A stretch of 64,000 nt of DNA from Blastocatellia bacterium AA13 (GTDB taxonomy: Bacteria; Acidobacteriota; Blastocatellia; UBA7656). The first letter of the stretch is position 1. Each line of letters begins with the position of its first letter. Of this stretch, positions 26,879 through 34,796 are shown one piece after another. The stretch covers positions 186,001 through 250,000 of the forward strand of contig QHVH01000001.1 in assembly GCA_003222245.1 (NCBI GenBank), written 5' to 3'. Below the pieces are notes generated by a model. The model did no database searches, had not been told where the DNA came from, and worked only from the letters and a program-made list of their open reading frames with translations. The translations under genes and the position numbers were made by a program.

Positions 26879-28708
26879 TCACAAGATCGAAAATACATCC
26901 AGCGCGTATTGAACTCTTCCAAACGGCGCCGATACCTGGACCCCTTGCACGAGATCGCGAATCTCGAGCAGTGTCTCGCGAGCGATTGCGAGGCCTTCTT
27001 CGCGGGCCGCGTCCTTATCGGTTACTCGCTGCATTCGCTCCAGCACGGATTCGGGAACAACGACTCCCGGCACCTCGTTCGCCAGGAATTCCGCGTTGCG
27101 ATAAGAGACCAGAGGCCAGATTCCGGCTATGACTGGAATTCTGAAGCGCTCGATTCGCTTCAGGAATCGCCTCAACTGCTCGGTATCGAACGTCGGCTGT
27201 GTGATCGCATATTCCGCGCCCGCTTCCACCTTCCATTCGAATCGCCTGAGTTCGTATTCCAGGTCCACGGCGCATGGATTGACGCCAACGCCTATATAGA
27301 ACGATGTGGGCTTGCCGATTGGATTTCCTCCGATATCAAGACCGTGATTCAGCCGGTTGACCATATTCGTCAGACCGATCGAATCGATGTCGAAGACCGC
27401 GGTAGCATCCGGATACGGCCCCATCTTCGGAGGATCGCCGGTTATGATCAGGAGATTTTTGAGGCCGAGGCCGGCCGCGCCCAGCAGGTCGCTCGTCATC
27501 CCGAGCAGGTTTCGATCGCGGCAGCAGTAATGGGTCACGCATTCGATTCCGACCTTCTGCTCTATCAATGTGGAGACTGCGAGTACGCCCATTCGCGATT
27601 GGGCCCGCGGCCCGTCCGGAACGTTGACCGCGTCGACTCCGGCCTCCTTCAGAAGCTTGACCTGTTCAAGCATTTTTGTCGGATCGCAGCCTTTGGGGGG
27701 CACGATTTCTACCGACGTTACGAACTGATTGGCGCAGATTTTCCGAGCGAATTCGGATTTCTTCTCGCGTGGAGTAACTTTGACGTCAAGCGTCTTTTCG
27801 TCGGGCACGAAGACCGGAACCGTGGATCGGCCCGGAGACAGTGCGGCCACCGCGCTGGCGATCTGCTTGATAGTTTCCGGGGTCGTTCCGCAGCAGCCTC
27901 CGACGAACTTTGCTCCGGCCTGGATCAGCCGCTTCGCGTACTTTGCCATGTATTCGGGCGACGCCATGTAAAAAAGGCGTCCGTCGACCTGACGAGGCAG
28001 TCCTCCATTCGGCTGGGCGGAGAGCTTGCGCTTTGTAACCCCGTGCATCTTTTCGATGGCCTCCAGCATTGTGTGGGGCCCAACCGAACAGTTCAAACCG
28101 ATCACATCCGCGCCTGCTTCATCTAATTCAGTGGTGAAAGCCTCAGGAGAGGTTCCGTATGTCGTGCTGCCGTCGGTTTGAATCGTCATCTGCGCGAGTA
28201 TCGGCAGATCACAGATGGATTGAATGGCAATGATAGCTTGTTTGATCTCGGTTATATCGGAGAACGTCTCGAGCACGAATAAATCGACGCCTCCTTCGAG
28301 CAGCCCTTCAGCCTGTTCGCGAAACAGAGCCTGCGCCTCCTCCGCCGAAGTCGGCCCATAAGGCTCGATGCGAACTCCGAGCGGGCCCATCGCGCCGCCT
28401 ACCCACGCGCGATCACCCGCGGCTTCGCGCGCAATCCGGGCGCCCGTGTTATTGATCTCGAATAGCTTGTCGTCAAGCCCGTACCCCGAGAGCTTCAGGC
28501 GGTTTGCGCCATAGGTGTTTGTCTCGATTATGTCGGCGCCGGCTTTTACGTAGTCGCGTTGCACGCTGAACACGATGTCTCCGCCGGTGAGATTGAGCTC
28601 ATCATAGCAGCGATTGATATAAACGCCTCGCGAATAGAGCATCGTGCCCATCGCTCCGTCGAAGACGTAGACGCGGTCGTCGGTGACAGCTTCCTTAAAA
28701 TCTCTCAT
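26879..28708 (-). CDS. Bifunctional homocysteine S-methyltransferase / methylenetetrahydrofolate reductase
   Basis: The ~609-residue protein joins a homocysteine methyltransferase domain (about 1-290) with zinc ligands Cys207 (GLNC) and Cys272-Cys273 (GGCCGTTPE) to a flavin-dependent MTHFR domain (about 310-600), with EIVPPKG and ITGDPPKMG motifs. It matches Bacillus YitJ-type fusions. The MTHFR part makes the methyl-THF that MetH uses two genes downstream; the other half could use S-methylmethionine or methyl-THF as donor. I chose the ATG at 28708; an in-frame TTG at 28735 lies inside the terminator U-tract and is unlikely. This is the first gene after the riboswitch leader. Confidence 0.93.
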   Translation of the reverse strand: MRDFKEAVTDDRVYVFDGAMGTMLYSRGVYINRCYDELNLTGGDIVFSVQRDYVKAGADIIETNTYGANRLKLSGYGLDDKLFEINNTGARIAREAAGDRAWVGGAMGPLGVRIEPYGPTSAEEAQALFREQAEGLLEGGVDLFVLETFSDITEIKQAIIAIQSICDLPILAQMTIQTDGSTTYGTSPEAFTTELDEAGADVIGLNCSVGPHTMLEAIEKMHGVTKRKLSAQPNGGLPRQVDGRLFYMASPEYMAKYAKRLIQAGAKFVGGCCGTTPETIKQIASAVAALSPGRSTVPVFVPDEKTLDVKVTPREKKSEFARKICANQFVTSVEIVPPKGCDPTKMLEQVKLLKEAGVDAVNVPDGPRAQSRMGVLAVSTLIEQKVGIECVTHYCCRDRNLLGMTSDLLGAAGLGLKNLLIITGDPPKMGPYPDATAVFDIDSIGLTNMVNRLNHGLDIGGNPIGKPTSFYIGVGVNPCAVDLEYELRRFEWKVEAGAEYAITQPTFDTEQLRRFLKRIERFRIPVIAGIWPLVSYRNAEFLANEVPGVVVPESVLERMQRVTDKDAAREEGLAIARETLLEIRDLVQGVQVSAPFGRVQYALDVFSIL

Positions 28709-28733
28709 TGCGTTTAGTCTTGCCCGCTTCCTC

Positions 28734-28767
28734 AAAAGAAAAAGCCCCGCGCTAAACTGCGCGAGGC
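28734..28767 (-). terminator. Intrinsic terminator in the methionine operon leader (attenuator)
   Basis: On the minus strand GCCTCGCGC (28767-28759) pairs with GCGCGGGGC (28752-28744), nine pairs with one G-U, around a loop AGTTTA, and is followed directly by TTTTTCTTTT (28743-28734). The loop and the start of the 3' arm, GTTTAGC (28757-28751), are exactly complementary to GCTAAAC (28786-28780) in the riboswitch, giving an alternative antiterminator helix. The terminator ends 26 bases before the coding start, so it can only act on transcripts of this operon. Confidence 0.9.
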
Positions 28768-28774
28768 TGAACCT

Positions 28775-28823
28775 GGGCTGTTTAGCAGTTTTTAACGTGG
28801 AGCAATTTACCTTAAATCGCCAC
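28775..28823 (-). promoter_or_regulatory. SAM-II riboswitch aptamer
   Basis: The minus-strand sequence fits the SAM-II (SAM_alpha) pattern: P1 GTGG...CCAC (28823-28820 and 28800-28797), the conserved GATTTAA in loop 1, TTGC before the closing strand, then GTTAAAA and GCTAAA (28786-28781) downstream. The pseudoknot halves also covary with the known structure: in the metX SAM-II RNA the loop has CC and the tail GG, here the loop has AAGG and the tail CCC. When SAM fills the aptamer, GCTAAA is held in the pseudoknot and the terminator can form; without SAM it can pair with GTTTAGC and let polymerase through. Confidence 0.85.
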
Positions 28824-28867
28824 TTCTAATTATCAACTCGGAACGCTCCAGATGAGCGAAGGCGAAG

Positions 28868-28895
28868 AATACAACGCAACATCGGTGTGAGTCAA
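28868..28895 (-). promoter_or_regulatory. Sigma-70 promoter of the methionine operon
   Basis: On the minus strand TTGACT (-35, 28890-28895) is followed after 16 bases by TGTATT (-10, 28868-28873). Transcription would start near 28861 and run through the riboswitch (28823-28775) and terminator to the first start codon at 28708, a leader of about 150 bases. Confidence 0.6.
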
Positions 28896-29045
28896 CATAG
28901 CCCAAACTCGAAACTCTCGCCGGCTTCTCTCAAGCTCTCACACACACAAACCCAGAAGTGAGCGATTTTCCGCCTCCGCAAACTGGAATTCGCCTTCACA
29001 GCCAATGAAATCATACGAATCTTGGCCATATTCGCTTCCTCAAAA

Positions 29046-29060
29046 TGGCACGATGGTTGC
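29046..29060 (+). promoter_or_regulatory. Sigma-54 (RpoN) promoter of the LemA/TPM operon
   Basis: TGGCAC (29046-29051) - GATGG - TTGC (29057-29060) is a full match to the -24/-12 consensus TGGCAC-N5-TTGC, with the invariant GG and GC exactly ten bases apart. The lemA start codon at 29147 lies about 87 bases downstream with nothing between. No good sigma-70 promoter is present in the same interval. Confidence 0.8.
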
Positions 29061-29146
29061 TAAAACTCACTCAGTATTATGTGGGTATTTCTCCGGCTGG
29101 AGGAATCTCAACTCTGATCGGGTTTTTGAGTTTCTAACAGGAGCTG

Positions 29147-29761
29147 ATGATGAGAAATAAAACGGGTCTGTTGATCGCCGGCGCATTCGTCCTTGTAGTG
29201 CTCGTGCTCGGCTTGTCTGTAGCGGGCTCTTACAATGGCCTGGTTAGGCTGGATCAGGCGACCGAAGCGCAGTGGGCGCAGGTTGAAAACACCTACCAGC
29301 GCCGAGCCGATCTCGTGCCCAATCTGGTAGAGACAGTCAAGGGAGCGAGCAATTTCGAAAAGGAGACGCTGACCGCCGTAACAGAAGCTCGGGCTAAAGT
29401 CGGACAGGTTACATCGGGCGCCGTTCAGAACGTCGTCAATGATCCCGCCGCGTTCGAGCGATTTCAGCAGGCGCAAGACCAACTCTCGTCGGCTCTGTCC
29501 CGACTGATGGTTGTTGTCGAACGTTACCCCGATCTCAAAGCGACGCAAAATTTTCGCGATCTTCAGTCACAACTCGAAGGAACCGAGAATCGCATCGCGG
29601 TGGAGCGAATGAGGTTCAATGAAGCGGCGCAGGCGTTCAACACCAAGCGGAACAGTTTTCCGACTGTGTTAGTAGCGGGCTTATTTGGAGAACGTTTTCA
29701 ATCGAAGGCTTATTTCAAATCTCAGCCGGGCGCCGAGAAGGCTCCCGCAGTGAAGTTCTAA
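29147..29761 (+). CDS. lemA: LemA family protein
   Basis: The 204-residue protein has one N-terminal transmembrane helix (about 8-28) and a long helical bundle with the family pattern: GSYNGLVRLDQATEAQWAQVENTYQRRADLVPNLVETV near 28-65, KASNFE..., and later RFNEAAQAFNTKRNSFPTVLVAGLFG. LemA proteins are membrane-anchored and are commonly encoded next to TPM-domain proteins, as here; their function is unclear, possibly in envelope stress or quality control. ACAGGAGCTG precedes the ATG. The stop codon overlaps the next start (TAATG). A sigma-54 promoter is upstream. Confidence 0.95.
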   Translation: MMRNKTGLLIAGAFVLVVLVLGLSVAGSYNGLVRLDQATEAQWAQVENTYQRRADLVPNLVETVKGASNFEKETLTAVTEARAKVGQVTSGAVQNVVNDPAAFERFQQAQDQLSSALSRLMVVVERYPDLKATQNFRDLQSQLEGTENRIAVERMRFNEAAQAFNTKRNSFPTVLVAGLFGERFQSKAYFKSQPGAEKAPAVKF

Positions 29762-30516
29762 TGCGCGCTGGATTCGCGCTTTTGATTCTCCTCCTTGCGA
29801 CTGCGTTCGCGGGCGCGGCAGAAACACCGATTCCGGCCGCGCCCGCGCGATGGGTCACCGATGACGCCGGCTTCATGTCGGTGGACGCCGCGCGATCGCT
29901 CGACAGAAAACTAGAGGCCTTCGCGCTTGCAACTGGGCGCCAATTCATCGTCTATATCGGCAAGACTACCGGGGGGCCGCCTATTGAAGATTGGGCGGTG
30001 CGCGCATTTGAAGCGTGGAAGGTGGGACGCAAAGGCCTCGATGATGGAATAGCCCTGTTCATAATGGCGGACGACCATCAGGTCCGCATCGAGGTCGGCT
30101 ATGGACTTGAACCGCAGGTGACCGATCTCGCGGCTTCACGCATCATTCGCGAAATCATAGTACCGCGAATTCAGGCAGGCGATCATGATGGCGCCGTAAC
30201 CGCGGGCGCGGCCGCGATTGCCCACTTGCTCAGTCCTGAAGGGATCGGACAATCGGATGGTACGTCTCGACAGCCGCGAGGTCCGGGAACTCAGGGAAGA
30301 TCATTTTCAATCTGGCAACTGATTGTGTTTGGCATCATCGGGGTGCTGTTCTTGATCCTGCTGGTGACTCATCCATCCCTGGCAATATTCCTACTGATGA
30401 ATGTTCTTTCGAGTGGACGGCGGCGCGGCTCTGACAATTCCGGCGGCTGGGGAGGCGGCGGTTTTGGCGGCGGCGGCGGACGATCCGGAGGCGGAGGCGC
30501 AAGCGGTTCGTGGTGA
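29761..30516 (+). CDS. TPM domain protein (YgcG-like) with Gly-rich tail
   Basis: The 251-residue protein has a signal peptide (1-21), a TPM domain (about 30-170) with RWVTDDAGFMS, FIVYIGKTTG, GRKGLDDGIALFI and QVRIEVGYGLEPQVTD, one transmembrane helix (about 182-206) and a tail of mostly Gly, Ser and Trp (from about 225 to the end). The layout matches YgcG proteins. TPM domains were linked to phosphatase activity in a plant protein and to photosystem repair; in bacteria their role is unknown. It overlaps lemA by one base. A second TPM protein gene follows after 31 bases. Confidence 0.93.
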   Translation: MRAGFALLILLLATAFAGAAETPIPAAPARWVTDDAGFMSVDAARSLDRKLEAFALATGRQFIVYIGKTTGGPPIEDWAVRAFEAWKVGRKGLDDGIALFIMADDHQVRIEVGYGLEPQVTDLAASRIIREIIVPRIQAGDHDGAVTAGAAAIAHLLSPEGIGQSDGTSRQPRGPGTQGRSFSIWQLIVFGIIGVLFLILLVTHPSLAIFLLMNVLSSGRRRGSDNSGGWGGGGFGGGGGRSGGGGASGSW

Positions 30517-30547
30517 TGCCGCATCGCTACTGGAGACTGATTCACGT

Positions 30548-30994
30548 ATGACTCAGATAATGACTCGCGGCAAACTGATGCGCACTATCGATCGCCCTCT
30601 GATCGAAGAGACCATTCGAAGGGTCGAGCGGCGAACATCCGGCGAAATCAGAGTCTCGGTGTCGTCGCTGTTCTGGGGCAGCGTAGAAAAGGCCGCGGAG
30701 AAGGCGTTCGTCAGACTAGGTATGACCGGAACGAAGCAGCGCAATGGAGTGCTATTCTTCGTGGTTCCTGCGCGCCGCAGACTTGTCGTATTGGGGGATC
30801 AGGGAGTTCACGAAAAAGTAGGCCGCGAGTTCTGGTCTTCGTTGATTGAAAGGGTCACCGAGCGATTCAGATCCGGAGACTTTACCGGTGGGCTTGTTGC
30901 AGGAATCGAAGAGGTCGGCGACCAACTTGCTTTGTACTTTCCATATGAACCTTCCGATGTGAATGAACTACCCGAAGAAGTAGAAGTCAAATAG
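30548..30994 (+). CDS. TPM domain protein, second copy
   Basis: From the ATG at 30548 the protein has 148 residues and consists of a TPM-type domain without a signal peptide or membrane helix: IEETIRRVERRTSGEIRVSVSS near 20-40, RNGVLFFVVPARRRLVVLGDQGVHEKVG, then RFRSGDFTGGLVAGIEEVGDQLALYFPY. It corresponds to the second, shorter TPM gene that often follows lemA and ygcG. The absence of a signal suggests a cytoplasmic role, or a start not yet recognised. I prefer this ATG over the in-frame extension that overlaps the previous gene in another frame. Confidence 0.88.
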   Translation: MTQIMTRGKLMRTIDRPLIEETIRRVERRTSGEIRVSVSSLFWGSVEKAAEKAFVRLGMTGTKQRNGVLFFVVPARRRLVVLGDQGVHEKVGREFWSSLIERVTERFRSGDFTGGLVAGIEEVGDQLALYFPYEPSDVNELPEEVEVK

Positions 30995-31266
30995 CGGAAG
31001 CCTCTCCCCTCTCGGTCCGTTCCGGGTTCGGCGTTCGCAACTGACGGCGGCGGCGAGCAGCGGGCTGAACAGCTCTAACACTATTCATAGCCGAATTGAA
31101 GGCGCAATCACTATTAGCGCCTTGCCGCGATCGCTGGAAATCGACATCCTTACATCTCTCGTCGGCTGGCATAAGCCAGGCGCGTCGCCGCGAATCTGTT
31201 TGCCTCTTCAGAAATAGCTATACACGCAAGCGCGGAAGGCTGAAAAAGGGGAAATGAATCCAATAC

Positions 31267-32604
31267 ATGGGACAAGAATCGCAAAGAGGCTTGGTGCGAG
31301 GGATGGGGCGATGGAGCCTTGTAGGCCTGACCATCAACATCTTCGTCGGAGCAGGGATCTTTGGTCTGCCGTCAAAGATCTACGGGCTGGCTGGAGCCTG
31401 GAGTGTGGCGGCGTATCTGGTCTGTGCTCTACTGACCATACTTATCATACTTTGTTTTGCCGAAGCGGCGAGCAGGTTCGCCGAAACGGGCGGACCATAT
31501 CTGTATGCGCGAGTGGCTTTTGGTCCCCTGGTCGGCTTTGAGGTTGGATGGCTGCTGTGGCTGGCGCGGGTAACCGGATCCGCGGCGCTTTGTAACTTGC
31601 TGCTGGGCTACTTCACTTTCTTCTGGCCTGCGGCGGCGTCCGGCTGGACGCGCGCAATGGTTATCACGCTGGTTTTCATCGCGTTGACCGCGATCAATCT
31701 CATCGGCGTGCGCGAAGCCGCCGTAGTCAACAATCTTTTCACGATTTTCAAGCTTGCGCCTCTGCTGTTGTTCGTTGGGGCGGGGTTGTTCTTCATAAAC
31801 CTACGGGCATTCACTGCTCAGGCGGGGCCCAGCTATGGCGATTTCTCAAAAGCGGTGCTGTTGCTGATCTTTGCCTTCAGCGGATTCGAGATGGCGGTGA
31901 TACCTGCGGGAGAGATTCGCGATCCGCGACGTAACATGGCCTTTGCACTGCTGGTTTCCGCGGCCGTAGTTGTGCTGCTCTACGTGATGATTCAGGTGGT
32001 TTGCATAGGAACCTTGCCGGGACTGGCGAATTCCGAGCGTCCGCTCGTGGATGCCGCCAACGGCTTCCTCGGCGCTGCCGGGGCATCTATCATTTCGGTC
32101 GGCGCGTTGATTTCAGTCAGTGGAACGCTCAATTCGACGATGCTGGCTGGACCGCGTATTTTGTTTGCGATGGCGGAACAACGGCAGCTTCCGCCGTTTC
32201 TGGCAGCAACGCATCGGCGCTTCCGCACGCCTCATATCGCGATACTTGTCTCGGCAGCGGTCATGCTGGGAATAACATTGCAGGGCACCTTTATGTCGGC
32301 GCTTACAATCAGCACGGTGATTCGCCTGCTCGCTTACATGGCTACATGCATTGCGCTTCCGGTGTTGCGCTACAAGGATAGCGTGCCCTCGCCGCGATTT
32401 ACCGCACCGGCCGGCATAGCGGTCGCCGTTGTAGCAACAGCGTTGTCCGTGTGGCTCCTCGCGGGTATACCCTGGAGTGACGCCCGCTCAGCAGGCTTCG
32501 CGGCCCTGCTTGGACTTCTTGTCTTTTTCATTGCGCGAAGATCTGAGAGTGTCGATCCGAGTCGAGCCTTGTCGTCGGCTAATCCGGACCCGGCGGAAGA
32601 ATAG
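31267..32604 (+). CDS. APC family amino acid permease
   Basis: The 445-residue protein has about twelve hydrophobic segments. The first helix NIFVGAGIFGLPSKI contains the unwound GxGIF motif of APC transporters, and helix 2-3 carries EAASRFAETGGPYLYA with the conserved SRFAETGGPY-type sequence seen in AdiC/SteT-like antiporters. SGFEMAVIPAGEIRDPRRN near residue 205 is the conserved loop before helix 7. Substrate specificity cannot be read off. The nearest genes (LemA operon upstream, sulfotransferase downstream) are unrelated, so it is probably monocistronic. Confidence 0.92.
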   Translation: MGQESQRGLVRGMGRWSLVGLTINIFVGAGIFGLPSKIYGLAGAWSVAAYLVCALLTILIILCFAEAASRFAETGGPYLYARVAFGPLVGFEVGWLLWLARVTGSAALCNLLLGYFTFFWPAAASGWTRAMVITLVFIALTAINLIGVREAAVVNNLFTIFKLAPLLLFVGAGLFFINLRAFTAQAGPSYGDFSKAVLLLIFAFSGFEMAVIPAGEIRDPRRNMAFALLVSAAVVVLLYVMIQVVCIGTLPGLANSERPLVDAANGFLGAAGASIISVGALISVSGTLNSTMLAGPRILFAMAEQRQLPPFLAATHRRFRTPHIAILVSAAVMLGITLQGTFMSALTISTVIRLLAYMATCIALPVLRYKDSVPSPRFTAPAGIAVAVVATALSVWLLAGIPWSDARSAGFAALLGLLVFFIARRSESVDPSRALSSANPDPAEE

Positions 32605-32786
32605 TTCCTTCCGATCAGCAATGGCTTTTTACCGGGCTCGTTGAAAACGAACGCGAGCGAAGAGAATCCTCCTTCTTGCATAATATCGCTTCGCGGGTAG
32701 AATTCTGTTGCCAATCGAGTTCTTTTCTATAGTAGAGCCTTTTGGAATTCCGCCGAGGCTTACACCTTTCCCCGCAAAGGAGATCG

Positions 32787-33551
32787 ATGACCGTTTGCAT
32801 TGCCGGTATGCATCGTTCCGGCACCTCGATGATAGCCAGGCTACTAAATTTGTGCGGCGTTTATCTCGGTCCTGACGCCGAGATGTCCGCTTCCGCGTTC
32901 GATAATGAAGCGGGCTTTTGGGAGAACCGCAAGTTCGTCAGACTGAATGAAGATGCTTTGGCGGAATTGGGCGGTGGATGGGACTTGCCTCCACCTATGG
33001 CCGAAGGATGGGAATTGGGCGACGAAATGATTGAGCTTCGCAACGAGGCTGCCAAGCTTATCGCGCGGTTTGATACCAATCAGATATGGGGTTGGAAGGA
33101 CCCGCGCAATTCAATAATGCTTCCTTTTTGGAGGCGCTTGATCCCCGAACTCAAAACAGTCGTCTGTCTTAGAAATCCCATCGAAGTGGCGCGATCCCTT
33201 CATAAGCGCGGCTTTTCTTCGCCCGCCTTCGGCCTGCATTTATGGTTGATATATTCTCAAAGGCTTTTCTCGAGCACACTTCCTTCCGAGCGCGTGGTCA
33301 CGCATTACAACTCATATTTTCATAATCCACAGGCAGAGTTGCGCCGCGTTCTGAAGCTCCTGAAGATATCCACCTCCGAGCAGACAATAGATCAAGCCTG
33401 CTCCAGTGTCTCCACGGAGCTCAGACACAATTGGGTGATGACGCCAGAGCTGATGGAGAGCAAGGTTCCCGCGGACGTGCTTAACCTCTATCTAAAAATG
33501 TGCGATGAGGCCGGCGCAGTGTATCGAGCCTCCGCCGCACAGGTTCATTAG
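32787..33551 (+). CDS. Sulfotransferase family protein
   Basis: The 254-residue protein has the PAPS-binding P-loop-like motif GMHRSGTSMIARLL (7-20) at the N-terminus and the 3'-phosphate-binding segment VVCLRNPIEVARSLHKRG further on, with the conserved Arg and Ser. The DPRN-type catalytic region is WGWKDPRNSI near 95-104. Such bacterial enzymes transfer sulfate from PAPS to glycans or lipids; related P-loop proteins may do other transfers. AAAGGAGAT precedes the ATG at 32787, which excludes the longer in-frame TTG start at 32742. It is followed by a glycosyltransferase-like gene. Confidence 0.85.
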   Translation: MTVCIAGMHRSGTSMIARLLNLCGVYLGPDAEMSASAFDNEAGFWENRKFVRLNEDALAELGGGWDLPPPMAEGWELGDEMIELRNEAAKLIARFDTNQIWGWKDPRNSIMLPFWRRLIPELKTVVCLRNPIEVARSLHKRGFSSPAFGLHLWLIYSQRLFSSTLPSERVVTHYNSYFHNPQAELRRVLKLLKISTSEQTIDQACSSVSTELRHNWVMTPELMESKVPADVLNLYLKMCDEAGAVYRASAAQVH

Positions 33552-33581
33552 TCCTCCACTCATAACGGTAAAAATCCAACG

Positions 33582-34613
33582 GTGTCTCTCCTGAGAGAAA
33601 TCAAAGGCGCGGTGAGCGCTCGATTCGAACCCTCAAGCGGGGAATCGGCGGCTGAGAGCGAGAATAAGCCCGATGTCGGATTCGTCGCATGCATAGAGGG
33701 CGGTGTACTCGAAGCCCAGGCTCTTCTTTTGTTCGAGAGCATCAGGCGCTATACGGGACCTTTCAAGAACTGCTCAATCTACGCCCTCTCGCCGCGCGCA
33801 GGACATGGAATTTCGAGGCACGCAGGAAAGAAATTGGACAAGTTAGCGGTTGAGTATTCCGACATTATCCTCAACACGGAGTGTCCCGAATACGGATCCG
33901 CTAATAGAGTGGCGGCCGCCGCTCACATCGAAGCCACGCGACGGCACGACATACTTGTGATACTGGACAGCGACACGATCTTTCTTCGCGAGCCGCGTGA
34001 ATTCGTTCTTTCTCCCGGCGTCGATGCGGCAGTCCGTCCCGTAGATGTCAAAGGAATCTCTACCTCGGGTCGAATGGATTTGTTCGACACCTACTGGCGG
34101 GATCTCTGCCGTTGTTGCGGCGCTGATTATGAGGGAATTCCCTGGGGCAAATCTTTCATTGACTGTGAGTCAATTAAGGCCAATTACAACGGCGGCCTTG
34201 TGGTTGTTCGGAGCGAGCTGGGGATTCTGCATCGCTGGGCGGATTTCTTTTTTAAGTCCGTTCGAGAAGGTCTGCGGCCGTATGCTGATGGCCCGGCATT
34301 TCAAGCCGGTGCAGGCTGGGTGAGCTCAGAGGTGGGAAAGTTCTGGGGATCGAACCAGGCAGCCCTTTCTGTCGCGATTTGGAGCACGAGTACGCGCGTA
34401 CAAGAGCTGCCTATGACTTACAACTATCCGCTGCATCTGCACAGTCGAATCGATCCGGCGCTGGCGGCGGACGTTTTCCCGAGCCTTGTACATGTGCATT
34501 ATCACTGGCTTTTTGGGAAGGATTCGCTTTCCGCTAATCCCCTCTTCCTTCGGGACGGGCCATTGTCAGAGGAACAACGGGCCTGGCTTTGTTCGGCGAC
34601 CCCTCTTTCCTGA
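33582..34613 (+). CDS. Glycosyltransferase-like protein (GT-A fold, DxD)
   Basis: The 343-residue protein contains LVILDSDTIFLREP near residue 125-138, a DxD-type metal and nucleotide-sugar site (Asp-Ser-Asp) in the context usual for GT8/GT32-like enzymes, and WGxNQAALS-like WGSNQAALSVAI later, resembling the donor-side motif. The N-terminal PDVGFVACIEGGVLEAQALLLFESIRRY matches the start of such folds. The start codon is a GTG without a strong ribosome site, so the first residues are uncertain. With the sulfotransferase ahead of it, it may modify a surface glycan. I see no membrane segment. Confidence 0.7.
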   Translation: MSLLREIKGAVSARFEPSSGESAAESENKPDVGFVACIEGGVLEAQALLLFESIRRYTGPFKNCSIYALSPRAGHGISRHAGKKLDKLAVEYSDIILNTECPEYGSANRVAAAAHIEATRRHDILVILDSDTIFLREPREFVLSPGVDAAVRPVDVKGISTSGRMDLFDTYWRDLCRCCGADYEGIPWGKSFIDCESIKANYNGGLVVVRSELGILHRWADFFFKSVREGLRPYADGPAFQAGAGWVSSEVGKFWGSNQAALSVAIWSTSTRVQELPMTYNYPLHLHSRIDPALAADVFPSLVHVHYHWLFGKDSLSANPLFLRDGPLSEEQRAWLCSATPLS

Positions 34614-34796
34614 ATTCCTGATATGCGACGCTCGGCGATTCGCGCTCTTGCTTTCAACCTCCTGGCGCCTCCGCTGCATCTAATCGGCCGAACAAGGTGT
34701 GGAGGCAAGCGTATTATTGAACTGTCCGGCTATTTGCTCCCCGCTGAGGTAGTTGGGAGTATTGAGCGATAATACGGGCCGTACGAGGAGGAAACG

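Noticed and set aside
28700-28900. SAM-I riboswitch or T-box leader before the methionine operon
   Set aside because: The sequence lacks the SAM-I core (GAGGGA...GCAACC) and the T-box AGGGTGGNACCGCG; the SAM-II pattern with covarying pseudoknot fits better.
31167-31181. Sigma-54-like TGGCAT-N5-AGGC before the amino acid permease gene
   Set aside because: The GG and GC are at the right distance but the -12 half is AGGC instead of TTGC, and the site is also a simple CTGGC/GCCAG hairpin.
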